Assembly (NCBI RefSeq): GCF_018599195.1
Contig: NZ_JAHFVK010000001.1
Span: 1,426,001-1,490,000, forward strand
From: Croceibacterium selenioxidans
GTDB taxonomy: Bacteria > Pseudomonadota > Alphaproteobacteria > Sphingomonadales > Sphingomonadaceae
Length of the DNA: 64,000 bases
Direction of reading: 5' to 3'
Shown here: piece by piece, positions 9,450 to 18,168 of the stretch
Layout of the letters: each line of letters opens with the position of its first letter
Numbering within the stretch: the first letter of the stretch is position 1
Notes under the pieces: generated by a model
Seen by the model: only the letters and a program-made list of their open reading frames with translations
Databases searched by the model: none
Told to the model about the DNA's origin: nothing
Made by a program: the position numbers and the translations under genes

Positions 9450-10781
9450 ATGCTGACCTCTACCCATCTGCTGAAACAGCGGCGATTCCTGCCGCTCTTT
9501 GCCACCCAGCTCTTCAACGCCTTCAATGACAACCTGTTCAAGAACGCGATGGTGCTGTTCGTCGTGTACAGCGTCTACAATTCCGAAGAGGCCGAGGCGC
9601 AGTTCAGCGCCATAGCCTCCGGCCTCTTCATCCTGCCCTTCTTCGTGCTCTCGGCCCTCGCCGGGCAGCTCGCCGACATGCGCGACAAGGCCATGATCAT
9701 TCGCTGGATCAAGGCGGCCGAGATCGGAATCATGTTCGTCGGCGGCGCGGGACTTGTCATGGCCTGGCAGGGCATGCTGACGCAAATCGCGGCCATCCCG
9801 CTCATGCTGCTCGCCCTGTTCGCCATGGGGGTCCATTCGACCTTCTTCGGGCCGATCAAATACGCCATCCTCCCGCAGCATCTGGAAAAGGACGAAGTAC
9901 TGGCCGGCACCGGGCTGGTTGAGGCCGGCACTTACATTGCCATTCTCGCCGGGACGATCGTGGCCGGATATATCGACGTGGAATGGGCCGCCCTCGCCGT
10001 CGTCCTGACGGCCGTTGCCGGCTATATCACGAGCCTCCAGGTGCCCCCTGCACCTCCGTATGAGACCGGTCAGCCGATCGATCGCCACATCATCCGCGCC
10101 TCGATCGAACTCGTACGGGACACGATGCATTTGCGCGAAGTCTTCTACGCCATCCTCGCTATCAGCTTCTTCTGGACCATCGGGGCGGTGCTGTTCATCC
10201 AGTTCCCGCCGCTCGCCAAAAACGTCTTGATGGCGAGCAAGGAGGTCGCGAGCCTGTTCCTGGTGGTGTTCTCGATCGGGGTGGCCATCGGATCGGTCGC
10301 CATCAACGCCCTGCTCAAGGGTAAGGTATCAGCCCGCTATGCGCCGATCTCGGTGCTGTTCATGGGAGCCTTCGTTGCGGCATTCTGGTTCGTCTGCCAC
10401 GAGTGGAAAGCCGAAGTGCGGCCCACCGAACTCATGAATGTGGGGGAGTTCCTGACCCAGCCGCTCGCGCCGATGGTTTTGCTTACACTGCTGCTGATCG
10501 CCATTTCTGGCGGCATGTTCGTGGTCCCCCTTTACGCCTTTCTGACGACCAAGTGCGATCCTTCCCGTGCGGCGCGTACCGTCGCCGCGAACAATATCGT
10601 CAATTCGGGTGCCATGGTCATGGGATCGCTCATCGCCGCGGGCCTGAGCGCGGTTGGTATCGCGATTGTCGAACAACTGCTGCTCAGCGCGGCCATGTGC
10701 CTGATCTCGGCCTGGCTGGGCGCTCGCCTTTACCAGGCGGAACGCCATGCTCTTGTCTCAGCGCAGGTGGAAGTCAGATGA
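9450..10781 (+). CDS. MFS transporter, LplT / lysophospholipid transporter-like
   Basis: A 443-residue protein with about 12 membrane helices. The N terminus (FLPLFATQLFNAFNDNLFKN) and the stretch HSTFFGPIKYAILPQHL are typical of the LplT group, which flips lysophospholipids inward for re-acylation. In many proteobacteria this domain is fused to or adjacent to an acyltransferase (Aas); no acyltransferase is nearby here, so the partner would be encoded elsewhere. It is divergent from pgsA, a phospholipid gene, which agrees with a lipid role. Confidence 0.85.
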   Translation: MLTSTHLLKQRRFLPLFATQLFNAFNDNLFKNAMVLFVVYSVYNSEEAEAQFSAIASGLFILPFFVLSALAGQLADMRDKAMIIRWIKAAEIGIMFVGGAGLVMAWQGMLTQIAAIPLMLLALFAMGVHSTFFGPIKYAILPQHLEKDEVLAGTGLVEAGTYIAILAGTIVAGYIDVEWAALAVVLTAVAGYITSLQVPPAPPYETGQPIDRHIIRASIELVRDTMHLREVFYAILAISFFWTIGAVLFIQFPPLAKNVLMASKEVASLFLVVFSIGVAIGSVAINALLKGKVSARYAPISVLFMGAFVAAFWFVCHEWKAEVRPTELMNVGEFLTQPLAPMVLLTLLLIAISGGMFVVPLYAFLTTKCDPSRAARTVAANNIVNSGAMVMGSLIAAGLSAVGIAIVEQLLLSAAMCLISAWLGARLYQAERHALVSAQVEVR

Positions 10782-10977
10782 TGAAGGCCATTACCGCCAG
10801 GAAGCAGGCACAATAAGTCTGCGCAAAGCCGCGAACGTCCAGTGCCAACCGACTTCGCCAAGGCGCGCGGGGCTCGGCATATTCATGGCGGAACTCCCGC
10901 CAGTGAGGTGGCAGGGAAGCCCGAAACGGATGTCGGGCGGACTCGTCGGTGAGGACCAGTGAACGGCGCATAGTCAT
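10774..10977 (-). CDS. possible small membrane protein in antisense orientation
   Basis: A 67-residue reverse-strand reading frame filling most of the gap between two forward genes. It has a basic, Pro/Trp/Arg-rich N-terminal part (HWREFRHEYAEPR) and a hydrophobic C-terminal end (CFLAVMAFII) that could be a membrane anchor. Third-position GC is high, as in the neighbours. Alternative starts are ATG 10977 and 10971. I do not recognise the family and no strong ribosome site is visible, so existence is uncertain. It overlaps the 3' end of the transporter gene by eight bases. Confidence 0.5.
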   Translation of the reverse strand: MTMRRSLVLTDESARHPFRASLPPHWREFRHEYAEPRAPWRSRLALDVRGFAQTYCACFLAVMAFII

Positions 10978-11079
10978 GCTGGGTAACGTTTTAGTAACCT
11001 ATTGGTATCCGCCTATTCGGGTATGTCCCGGGATTGCACAGAGGTTGCTACCGACGCGGGGCCTCGCTACTCCTCTTCC

Positions 11080-12735
11080 ATGACTTCAACGGCTGCCAGG
11101 CTGCTTGTCGACTGCCTGGTCGAACAGGGCTGCGACCGCGTCTTCAACGTGCCCGGGGAAAGCTTCCTTCCGGTGCTCGATGCGCTCGGCGAAACGAGCG
11201 AAATTCAAACAGTTACTTGCAGGCAGGAAGGCGGCGCGGCGTTCATGGCTTGTGCCGACGGCGCCATGACCGGTCGCCCTGGTATCTGCTTCGTCACCCG
11301 CGGGCCGGGCGCGACCAACGCCAGCATCGGCGTCCACGTCGCGTTCCAGGACTCGCAACCGATGATTCTGTTTATCGGCGACGTCGACCGGTCGATGCGC
11401 GATCGCGAGGGTTTCCAGGAAGTCGATTTCCCGGCTTTCTTCGCGCCGATCGCCAAATGGTCTGCCAGAATCGAAGACGCTGCGCGCATTCCGGAATACG
11501 TCGCCCGCGCCTACGCCACGGCGATTTCGGGCCGCCCGGGCCCGGTCGTGCTCGCGCTGCCGGAAGACATGCTGCATGAAAGCGGCCTTACGAACTCGCC
11601 GCGCCCGTACGTGTGCAGACCCGCACAGGCTCCCTGCCCGGATGCCATGGCGACGATGCTCGACCTGATCGGCGATGCAGCCGCACCGGTCGCGATCATC
11701 GGCGGCGGCGGGTGGAATGCCAAGGCCCGGCAATATTTCACCGCTTTTGCCGAGCGGATCGGCATTCCGGTCGCCACGGCGTTTCGCCGGCAGGATGCCA
11801 TCCCGCCGGCTTCACCGGTCTTCGCGGGAAACCTAGGCTATGGGCCCAATCCCAAGCTGGTTGAGCGGATCAAGGCGGCCGATGTCGTCCTCGTCGTTGG
11901 CGCCCGGCTCGGCGAGGCTACGACCGACGGGTACGAGCTGGTCACGCTCGAGCATCCCGGACAGACCCTGATCCATGTCCATCCCGACCCGAATGAACTG
12001 AACCGCGTCTATCGCACCGACCTCGCGATTTGTGCCGACGTGGACGAATTCGCCGAAAGTGCCGCGCTGTGGGAGGAAGGCGACGTGATCCCCTTTGACG
12101 CCGGGGCAGAGGCGCATGGCGAATGGGTTGAGTGGTCGACGCCCGGAGATGGGGGTTATCGGCTCGACCTCGCCTCTTGCCTCGCCCTCGCGAGGCGCGA
12201 ACTGCCGGGCGATACGATTGTGTGCAACGGAGCGGGCAACTTCTCTGGCTGGTGGCACAGGTACTGGCCTTACGCGGGCTATCCTTCGCAGCTTGCGCCA
12301 ACGGCAGGGGCCATGGGTTACGGTGTCCCGGCAGCGGTTGCGGCCGCCTTGCGTCATCCGGAACGCCAAGTCCTTGCCGTGGCGGGCGACGGCGATTTCC
12401 TGATGAATGCTCAGGAACTGGCCACGGCAGCCCAGTACGGCTGCAACGTGCTGGTCATCGTTGTCGACAACGGCTCATACGGAACGATCCGCATGCATCA
12501 GGAGCGGACTTATCCGGGCCGGGTGTCGGGCACCGACCTCGCCAATCCCGACTTCGCCGCGCTCGGTGCCGCCTTTGGCGCCTGGACGAGAAGGGTCGAA
12601 ACAACCGGACAGTTCGAAGCGGCGCTCGTCGAGGCGATCCCACTCAAGGGCATGCGCCTTATCCATTGCCTCGTAGAGGTTGAACAACTCAGCGCGGGCG
12701 GCGCGACCGTCAGCGGATTACGGGGCAGCGCCTGA
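11080..12735 (+). CDS. ThDP-dependent enzyme, acetolactate synthase-like
   Basis: A 551-residue protein with the three-domain ThDP-enzyme fold. The catalytic Glu is Glu50 (CRQEGGAAFMA), and the cofactor site is GDGDFLMNAQ ending at DNGSYG. It resembles the large subunit of acetolactate synthase but also oxalyl-CoA decarboxylase or benzoylformate decarboxylase relatives. No small regulatory subunit gene is adjacent, so a catabolic role rather than branched-chain amino acid synthesis is likely; the substrate is not decidable by eye. ATG 11080 is chosen because family similarity begins there. Confidence 0.85.
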   Translation: MTSTAARLLVDCLVEQGCDRVFNVPGESFLPVLDALGETSEIQTVTCRQEGGAAFMACADGAMTGRPGICFVTRGPGATNASIGVHVAFQDSQPMILFIGDVDRSMRDREGFQEVDFPAFFAPIAKWSARIEDAARIPEYVARAYATAISGRPGPVVLALPEDMLHESGLTNSPRPYVCRPAQAPCPDAMATMLDLIGDAAAPVAIIGGGGWNAKARQYFTAFAERIGIPVATAFRRQDAIPPASPVFAGNLGYGPNPKLVERIKAADVVLVVGARLGEATTDGYELVTLEHPGQTLIHVHPDPNELNRVYRTDLAICADVDEFAESAALWEEGDVIPFDAGAEAHGEWVEWSTPGDGGYRLDLASCLALARRELPGDTIVCNGAGNFSGWWHRYWPYAGYPSQLAPTAGAMGYGVPAAVAAALRHPERQVLAVAGDGDFLMNAQELATAAQYGCNVLVIVVDNGSYGTIRMHQERTYPGRVSGTDLANPDFAALGAAFGAWTRRVETTGQFEAALVEAIPLKGMRLIHCLVEVEQLSAGGATVSGLRGSA

Positions 12736-12742
12736 CAAGCAA

Positions 12743-12766
12743 AGGGCCGCCCGCGAGGACGGCCCT
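12743..12766 (-). terminator. stem-loop between convergent genes
   Basis: A 7-bp stem AGGGCCG / CGGCCCT with a 10-base loop lies between the ThDP-enzyme stop and the csbD stop. On the reverse strand it is followed by TTTGCTT, so it most likely ends csbD transcription. The forward side lacks a T-tract. Confidence 0.6.
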
Positions 12767-12786
12767 GAGCAAAATATTGGCAGAGC

Positions 12787-12957
12787 TTAGACTTTGTTGC
12801 CGAGTGCGCCCTGGACGCTGCCCTTCAGGTTCTGAGCTTCGCCCTTACGCTCCTGAGCGCGGCCTTCGGCGCGCTTGGCCGGATCGTCCGAGCCCTGCTT
12901 CGCCTTGCCGATGGCTTCGTTGGCCACACCTTTGGCTTTGCTGACAAACTCGCCCAT
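12787..12957 (-). CDS. CsbD family stress protein
   Basis: A 56-residue protein read on the reverse strand, starting MGEFVSKAKGVANEAIGKAK and ending GSVQGALGNKV. The Lys/Ala/Gly-rich amphipathic helices with KAKG and GKAKQ repeats are the CsbD/YjbJ pattern. CsbD proteins are abundant, poorly understood general-stress proteins. The ATG at 12957 has AGGAGA six bases upstream. A candidate general-stress promoter lies directly upstream. Length and composition are normal for the family. Confidence 0.9.
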   Translation of the reverse strand: MGEFVSKAKGVANEAIGKAKQGSDDPAKRAEGRAQERKGEAQNLKGSVQGALGNKV

Positions 12958-13004
12958 GGTTTCTCTCCTATCGGGGGCGCACCTCGCGCCACCTCACAAG
13001 AAAC

Positions 13005-13031
13005 AAAGGCACTTTCGCCGGCTTAGGTTCC
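13005..13031 (-). promoter_or_regulatory. candidate EcfG general-stress promoter of csbD
   Basis: On the reverse strand GGAAC (13031-13027) is followed after 17 bases by CCTTT (13009-13005). The alphaproteobacterial EcfG promoter consensus is GGAAC-N16/17-CGTT, so there is one mismatch. The position, about 50 bases before the csbD ATG, is suitable. CsbD genes are known members of general-stress regulons, which supports the reading. Confidence 0.6.
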
Positions 13032-13036
13032 TGAAA

Positions 13037-13441
13037 TCAGGCCTTTGCCAACGAAATGATGTGGTTCCATTCCACCGGACGGATTTCCGCCACGGACAGG
13101 CGTGAAAGCCGCACCAGCTCGATCTCGGGCAGGTCTTTGTCGGCCTTGATTTCAGCCAGGGAAACCGCACGCTCGAGCGCCCGAACGGGCTTCACCTTCA
13201 CAGCCGCCCAGGCGGCGTCCTTCGGATCGGTCAATCCCGCCACGCTGACCTCAACAATACCGACGATCTCCTTGCCGGTAACCGAATGGTAGAAGAAGGC
13301 CTGGTCGCCCACTTTCATCGACCTGAGGTTATTGGCAGCCCGGTGGTTGCGGACACCATCCCACAGGGTTTCGCCGTCTTTGACCAGATCGTCCCAGCTA
13401 TAAGCAGCGGGCTCGGATTTGATCAGCCAATAGTGTTGCAC
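13037..13441 (-). CDS. EVE domain-containing protein
   Basis: A 134-residue single-domain EVE protein (PUA-like fold), beginning with QHYWLIKSEP and containing WDGVRNHRAANNLR, both hallmarks. EVE domains are thought to bind modified bases in RNA or DNA. The start is GTG 13441, with GAGGAATAATTC just upstream. It is divergent from the GGDEF/EAL gene. Confidence 0.92.
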   Translation of the reverse strand: MQHYWLIKSEPAAYSWDDLVKDGETLWDGVRNHRAANNLRSMKVGDQAFFYHSVTGKEIVGIVEVSVAGLTDPKDAAWAAVKVKPVRALERAVSLAEIKADKDLPEIELVRLSRLSVAEIRPVEWNHIISLAKA

Positions 13442-13502
13442 GAATTATTCCTCTGTTTTCCGTCATCCAATCACTGATTTGGAGCAATTAACGGAATTTT
13501 GA

Positions 13503-13553
13503 ATGAGTTCAGCCATTGATGCCGAAAGGGTTTGGGATCTCAAGTCTTTGTGA
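13503..13553 (+). CDS. possible 16-residue leader peptide
   Basis: A short frame, ATG 13503 to TGA 13553, encodes MSSAIDAERVWDLKSL. Its stop overlaps the GTG at 13550 in the arrangement GTGA, the same 4-base coupling used between genes elsewhere in this window. CGGA precedes the ATG by seven bases. It could be an upstream coupling peptide for the GGDEF/EAL gene, which lacks a well-placed ribosome site of its own. No family is recognised and it may be chance. Confidence 0.4.
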   Translation: MSSAIDAERVWDLKSL

Positions 13554-15220
13554 AGCAAACAGTCGACAAATTCAGGTCGAGCCTCCCCGGCACCGCCAAG
13601 GCGGAAAGGGATATCGTCGCCCTCGGGGTGGCGGTAGCGGCGATTATTCTGTTTGTCGGCACCGGTGGCACGATCATGCACAAGATCGTCCGCTCTTCCC
13701 TCGGCCTTGGACCTCAGCCGGATTCGGCCCTCACGGCCACCGTACTGCTGAACATCGCGCTGCTGATCTTCGGGTGGCGTCGTTACTCGGACCTTCACCA
13801 GGAGGTGGCCGAACGCCGCCGGGCAGAAGAGAGAGCCAACCAGCTCGCGGCAATGGACCCCCTTACGGGCAGTCTCAACCGCCGCAGCGGTGGTCCGGCA
13901 ATCGACAAGTTGCTCGAAGATGCCCGCGCAAGCCGCCGCGAGGTGGCGCTGCTGATGGTCGATCTCGACAAGTTCAAGCAGATCAACGACCTCAACGGGC
14001 ACAAGATGGGTGATGCCGTCCTGGTCGAGATCGCTCGCCGGATCGGAGAATTGCTTCCCAGTGAGGGCATCCTGGCGCGCATTGGCGGTGATGAATTCGT
14101 ATGTGCGCTGCCCTATGACGCCCGCGACAGCGGAGATATCGATCGCCTGGCGCTCCAGCTGATCGCCTCGGTCTCGGCTCCGATCAATGCCTATGAGATG
14201 CAGCTCGAAGCAGCCGTCTCGATCGGCATGGCCAGCAGCGGTGAACACTTTGATGCGACAGAGCCCGATGCCGAGGCGCTGATTCATCACGCCGACATGG
14301 CCATGTACCACGCCAAGAAACACGGCCGAAACCGGTACTTCTGGTTCGAACCTGCGATGGAACGCGAATTGCGCCACCGCAACGATCTCGAGACTGGCAT
14401 CCGCCGCGGTATTCCAGCGGGCGAGTTCGTGCCGTTCTATGAGCAGCAGATCGACCTTGAGACCGGCGAGCTTGTCGGCTTCGAAATGCTCGCGAGGTGG
14501 CAATCGCCCGTCTTTGGGTTGGTTAATCCGGATACGTTCATTCCGATCGCCGAGGAAATCGACCAGATCGGTGCCCTGTCGGAATCGCTTATTCGCCAGG
14601 CGCTGGACGATGCCAAGGAATGGCATCAGAAGCTCACGCTTTCGGTCAACGTCTCGCCCATGCAGATGCGCGATCCGTGGTTTGCGCAAAAGTTGCTGCG
14701 TCTCCTGATCGAAAGTGGATTTCCTCCCAGCCGCCTGGAAGTCGAAATTACCGAGAGCTGCCTGCATGAAAACCTGGGCGCCGTTCGGGCCATGGTGACC
14801 AGCCTCAAGAACCAGGGCATTCGCATCAGTCTCGACGATTTCGGTACCGGCTATTCGAGCCTCTCCCAGTTGCGGGCGCTCCCCTTCGACCGCCTCAAGA
14901 TCGACCGCAGCTTCGTTAGCGAGCTGGCAAATGAAGGCATGGGGCACGAGCTGGTTGAAGCCATCGTATCGCTGGGGCGAGACCTGTCCTTGCCGATGAC
15001 GGCGGAAGGTGTTGAGTCGCACGAGATTTTGGCGAAGCTGCGAAGCTTCGGCCAGCTGAAGGGCCAGGGTTATCTCTATGGTTTTCCCGAAGATGCCATC
15101 GCCACCCGTGCGCGCCTCGCGCGGCTCGACTTGCTGGTCAACGGGAAGCCTGGGGTAGAGCCCACGCCGGTCGGCGAGACAAAAGACGAGAACGAAACGG
15201 CCGACCGCAAGGCGGGTTAA
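13550..15220 (+). CDS. membrane-anchored GGDEF-EAL cyclic-di-GMP protein
   Basis: About 556 residues: two membrane segments (residues 22-42 and 60-77), a short coiled linker, a GGDEF domain with intact GGDEF at 179-183, and an EAL domain. The product-inhibition RxxD site before GGDEF is absent. The EAL motif reads EML, but DDFGTGYSS and the AEGVES region are kept, so phosphodiesterase activity is possible; net direction cannot be judged. Start is uncertain: GTG 13550 coupled to a leader frame, or TTG 13532. A 13550 start gives an N terminus MKQTVDKFRS just before the first membrane segment. Confidence 0.9.
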   Translation: MKQTVDKFRSSLPGTAKAERDIVALGVAVAAIILFVGTGGTIMHKIVRSSLGLGPQPDSALTATVLLNIALLIFGWRRYSDLHQEVAERRRAEERANQLAAMDPLTGSLNRRSGGPAIDKLLEDARASRREVALLMVDLDKFKQINDLNGHKMGDAVLVEIARRIGELLPSEGILARIGGDEFVCALPYDARDSGDIDRLALQLIASVSAPINAYEMQLEAAVSIGMASSGEHFDATEPDAEALIHHADMAMYHAKKHGRNRYFWFEPAMERELRHRNDLETGIRRGIPAGEFVPFYEQQIDLETGELVGFEMLARWQSPVFGLVNPDTFIPIAEEIDQIGALSESLIRQALDDAKEWHQKLTLSVNVSPMQMRDPWFAQKLLRLLIESGFPPSRLEVEITESCLHENLGAVRAMVTSLKNQGIRISLDDFGTGYSSLSQLRALPFDRLKIDRSFVSELANEGMGHELVEAIVSLGRDLSLPMTAEGVESHEILAKLRSFGQLKGQGYLYGFPEDAIATRARLARLDLLVNGKPGVEPTPVGETKDENETADRKAG

Positions 15221-15269
15221 GCTTTATCCGCCCATTGCCCTGACGCCGCGCGGCTCCTAGGTGACAGCC

Positions 15270-16079
15270 ATGCGCGCTGCCTTCACCAAGATGCACGGAC
15301 TCGGGAACGACTTTGTCGTCCTCGATACTCGCGTTCATGCGCTGCCGCCCATAACGGCCTCGCTCGCCCGTGCGCTGGCCGACCGCCGCACCGGCATTGG
15401 CTGCGACCAGATGATCCTCCTGGAACCCTCCGATAACGCCGATTTTCGCATGCGCATCTTCAATGCGGACGGCAGCGAGGTGGAGGCTTGCGGCAATGCG
15501 ACGCGCGCCGTCGCCCTGCTCCACGGTTCACCGGCCCGGATCGAGACGCTGGCGGGGATACTCGCCGTCCAACCGAGCGATGGTGGCGCCGCCGTGGACA
15601 TGGGAGAGCCGCGCTTCGAGTGGGATGCCATCCCGCTGGCCTACGCGATGGACACGGCATCTCTCCCAGTGGGATGGGAAGAGCTGGAGCAGCCGACGGC
15701 GGTCAACCTCGGTAATCCGCACGCGGTGTTCTTTGTAGCGGACTGCGACGCCGTCGAGCTCGATCGGCTCGGTCCGGTGATCGAAAACGACCCGCTGTTC
15801 CCGGACCGGGTCAATGTCGGCGTGGCCACGGTGGCGGGGCGCGACCGGCTGCGGCTTCGCGTGTGGGAACGAGGGGCCGGCCTGACCCGCGCCTGCGGCA
15901 CCGGGGCCTGCGCGGCCGCGGTCGCCGCCATCCGTCGTGGACTGGTCGATCGTGAGGTTACGGTCGATCTGCCAGGCGGATCGCTGCTGATCGAATGGGG
16001 CGAAGACGGCCACATAACCATGACCGGCCCGGCTTCCGAAAGCTTTCGCGGCACGTTCGACTGGGGCGACTTTGCGTGA
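15270..16079 (+). CDS. dapF: diaminopimelate epimerase
   Basis: A 269-residue cofactor-independent racemase converting LL- to meso-diaminopimelate for lysine and peptidoglycan. The two catalytic cysteines are present: Cys74 in EACGNATRA and Cys209 in RACGTGAC. ATG 15270 is preferred over the in-frame GTG at 15261 because AGGTGA lies six bases before it. It overlaps mtaB by four bases (GTGA) and opens the tight run dapF-mtaB-ftsY-yciB. Confidence 0.96.
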   Translation: MRAAFTKMHGLGNDFVVLDTRVHALPPITASLARALADRRTGIGCDQMILLEPSDNADFRMRIFNADGSEVEACGNATRAVALLHGSPARIETLAGILAVQPSDGGAAVDMGEPRFEWDAIPLAYAMDTASLPVGWEELEQPTAVNLGNPHAVFFVADCDAVELDRLGPVIENDPLFPDRVNVGVATVAGRDRLRLRVWERGAGLTRACGTGACAAAVAAIRRGLVDREVTVDLPGGSLLIEWGEDGHITMTGPASESFRGTFDWGDFA

Positions 16080-17248
16080 CGGCTGAAGTCATTTCGCTGG
16101 GTTGCCGCCTCAACCTTGCCGAAAGCGAAACAATCCGGGCGCTTCTGGCGAACGAACGCGATGTCGTGGTCGTCAACAGCTGCGCGGTGACGGCAGAGGC
16201 GGTCCGGCAGACACGTCAGGCCATACGCAAAGCCCGCCGCGCCCATCCCGATGCGCGCCTGCTGGTGACGGGGTGCGCCGCCGAAATCGAGCGTGAGGCC
16301 TTGGGCTCAATGCCCGAAGTCGACGGCCTCATTGCCAACGCGCACAAGCTCGACCCGCGCGTTTGGAATGTCCCAGGCAATACGGCGCTCGTCACCCCGC
16401 TCCACACCCGGGCCTTTATCGCGGTCCAGAACGGTTGCGACCACGCCTGCACTTTTTGCGTCATCCCCCAAGGCCGCGGGTCGAGCCGGTCCGTGCCCGT
16501 CGTTGGCGTGCTGCAGGAAGTGGGGCGCCACCTTGAGTGTGGGGCGTCGGAAGTCGTCCTGACTGGGGTCGACGTAACAAGCTGGGGCCACGACTTGCCC
16601 GGGCAGCCCCGTCTTGGCAGCTTGGTTAGCGCAGTACTTTCAGCCTTTCCCGAGCTCGCCCGGCTTCGTCTGTCGTCGCTCGATGGGGTCGAGATCGATC
16701 CTGAACTCCTCGAACTGTTCGAGGGCGAGCCACGAATCATGCCGCACATCCATCTCTCGTTGCAGCACGGCCACGACCTGATCCTCAAGCGCATGAAGCG
16801 GCGCCACACTCGCGCCGACGCTGTAAGCCTGGTCGAGGGCTTACGCACGAAGCGGCCCGACCTGGCCGTCGGGGCCGATCTCATCGCGGGGTTTCCGACC
16901 GAAGACGAAATCATGCACCAAGCCAATCGCTCGATCATTCGGGAGCTCCAGGTGGTTCACTGCCACGTATTTCCGTATTCTCCGCGCCCCGGCACGCCCG
17001 CGGCGCGAATGCCGCAAGTCGACAAGAGCCTCATCCGCCGGCGCGCAGGCGAACTGCGGGCCGAAGCGGAAGTCGTACGCACTGACTGGCTCACCGGCCT
17101 CGTGGGTAGCGAGCTCACAGTGCTGGCCGAAGCCGATGGCACTGGACACGCCGAGAATTTCGCGCGCGTTGCACTTCCGTCCGGGACCCAGCGGGGCCGG
17201 CTCGTCTCGATCCGACCGCAATCTCTCGATGGGGGCCTGCTGCAATGA
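16076..17248 (+). CDS. mtaB: tRNA t6A37 methylthiotransferase MtaB
   Basis: A 390-residue radical-SAM methylthiotransferase. The N-terminal MTTase domain supplies Cys10 (SLGCRLNLAESE), Cys36 (VNSCAVTAEA) and Cys67 (VTGCAAE) for one cluster. The radical-SAM Cys121, Cys125 and Cys128 (NGCDHACTFCVIP) hold the other, and a TRAM-like RNA-binding end is present. It converts t6A to ms2t6A at tRNA position 37. The CRLN signature and dapF linkage favour MtaB over MiaB. Start is GTG 16076 overlapping the dapF stop. Confidence 0.93.
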   Translation: MTAEVISLGCRLNLAESETIRALLANERDVVVVNSCAVTAEAVRQTRQAIRKARRAHPDARLLVTGCAAEIEREALGSMPEVDGLIANAHKLDPRVWNVPGNTALVTPLHTRAFIAVQNGCDHACTFCVIPQGRGSSRSVPVVGVLQEVGRHLECGASEVVLTGVDVTSWGHDLPGQPRLGSLVSAVLSAFPELARLRLSSLDGVEIDPELLELFEGEPRIMPHIHLSLQHGHDLILKRMKRRHTRADAVSLVEGLRTKRPDLAVGADLIAGFPTEDEIMHQANRSIIRELQVVHCHVFPYSPRPGTPAARMPQVDKSLIRRRAGELRAEAEVVRTDWLTGLVGSELTVLAEADGTGHAENFARVALPSGTQRGRLVSIRPQSLDGGLLQ

Positions 17249-18168
17249 GCGAGGCTACCTGGAGCGAACGCCTGTTCGGCGGCTTTCGCAAAACTTCCGA
17301 GCGCTTGTCCGAAAACCTCACTGGAGTAGTTGGCACCGCGAAACTGGATGACCGCACGCTCGATGAAGTCGAAGACGCGCTGATCTTATCGGACCTCGGC
17401 CCGAGTGCCGCCGCGCGCATCCGCAACAAGCTGGCCGAAAAGCGCTTCGGCCTCTCGATGACGGAGCGTGAACTGCGGGAAGCCGTGGCCGAAGAGATCG
17501 CCGCGATCCTGCGCCCGGTGGCAAAACCGCTCGAGATTACCGCTTTCCCCCGCCCCCAGGTGATCCTGGTTATCGGGGTCAACGGCAGCGGCAAGACCAC
17601 GACAATCGCCAAGCTCGCCCACCTCTTCCAGGAAGAAGACTACGGCGTGCTGCTGGCCGCCGGTGACACGTTTCGCGCCGCAGCGATCGGGCAACTGGCC
17701 GTCTGGGCGGACAGGATCGGGGTGGACATCGTTCGCGGGCCGGAGGGCGGCGATCCCGCCAGTATCGTCTTCGACGCGGTGAAGCAGGCGACCGACACCG
17801 GCATCGACGCCCTTGTCGTGGATACTGCCGGACGGTTGCAAAACAAGCGCGAGCTGATGGACGAACTGGCCAAGATCAGGCGCGTCCTCGGCCGGCTCAA
17901 TCCGGAAGCGCCACACGACGTCGTTCTGGTGCTGGACGCAACGAACGGCCAGAACGCCCTCGCCCAGATCGACGTGTTCCGGGAGGTCGCGGGAGTCACG
18001 GGCCTGATCATGACCAAGCTAGACGGAACGGCGCGCGGCGGCGTTCTGGTGGCCGCGGCGGAGCAGTACGGGCTGCCGATCCATGCGATCGGCGTAGGTG
18101 AGAAAATAGACGACTTGCGCCCGTTCGACCCGGACCTGGTCGCGCGCGTGATTGCGGGAGTGGCGTGA
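17245..18168 (+). CDS. ftsY: signal recognition particle receptor FtsY
   Basis: A 307-residue SRP-receptor GTPase with N and G domains. The P-loop is GVNGSGKTTT (111-120), the DTAGR motif follows near residue 190, and TKLDGTARGG near 253. The long acidic A domain of E. coli FtsY is missing; a short amphipathic N terminus (residues 5-30) probably contacts the membrane. It works with Ffh and the SRP RNA, whose gene is at 57.7 kb. It overlaps mtaB and yciB by four bases each. Confidence 0.96.
   Translation: MSEATWSERLFGGFRKTSERLSENLTGVVGTAKLDDRTLDEVEDALILSDLGPSAAARIRNKLAEKRFGLSMTERELREAVAEEIAAILRPVAKPLEITAFPRPQVILVIGVNGSGKTTTIAKLAHLFQEEDYGVLLAAGDTFRAAAIGQLAVWADRIGVDIVRGPEGGDPASIVFDAVKQATDTGIDALVVDTAGRLQNKRELMDELAKIRRVLGRLNPEAPHDVVLVLDATNGQNALAQIDVFREVAGVTGLIMTKLDGTARGGVLVAAAEQYGLPIHAIGVGEKIDDLRPFDPDLVARVIAGVA

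Noticed and set aside
10820-10980. Possible cobalamin-type riboswitch before the ThDP gene
   Set aside because: Short GC hairpins and GCCAGTG-like bases are there, but the conserved core and B12 box are not found on either strand.
10983-10998. Degenerate CtrA site (GTAA-N7-GTAA)
   Set aside because: Spacing fits TTAA-N7-TTAA but each half has a mismatch; such sites occur by chance and no cell-cycle gene is adjacent.
15995-16075. Longer mtaB start at 15995
   Set aside because: It would overlap dapF by 85 bases and add a basic non-conserved tail; GTG 16076 gives the four-base overlap used by the neighbouring genes and starts just before SLGCRLN.
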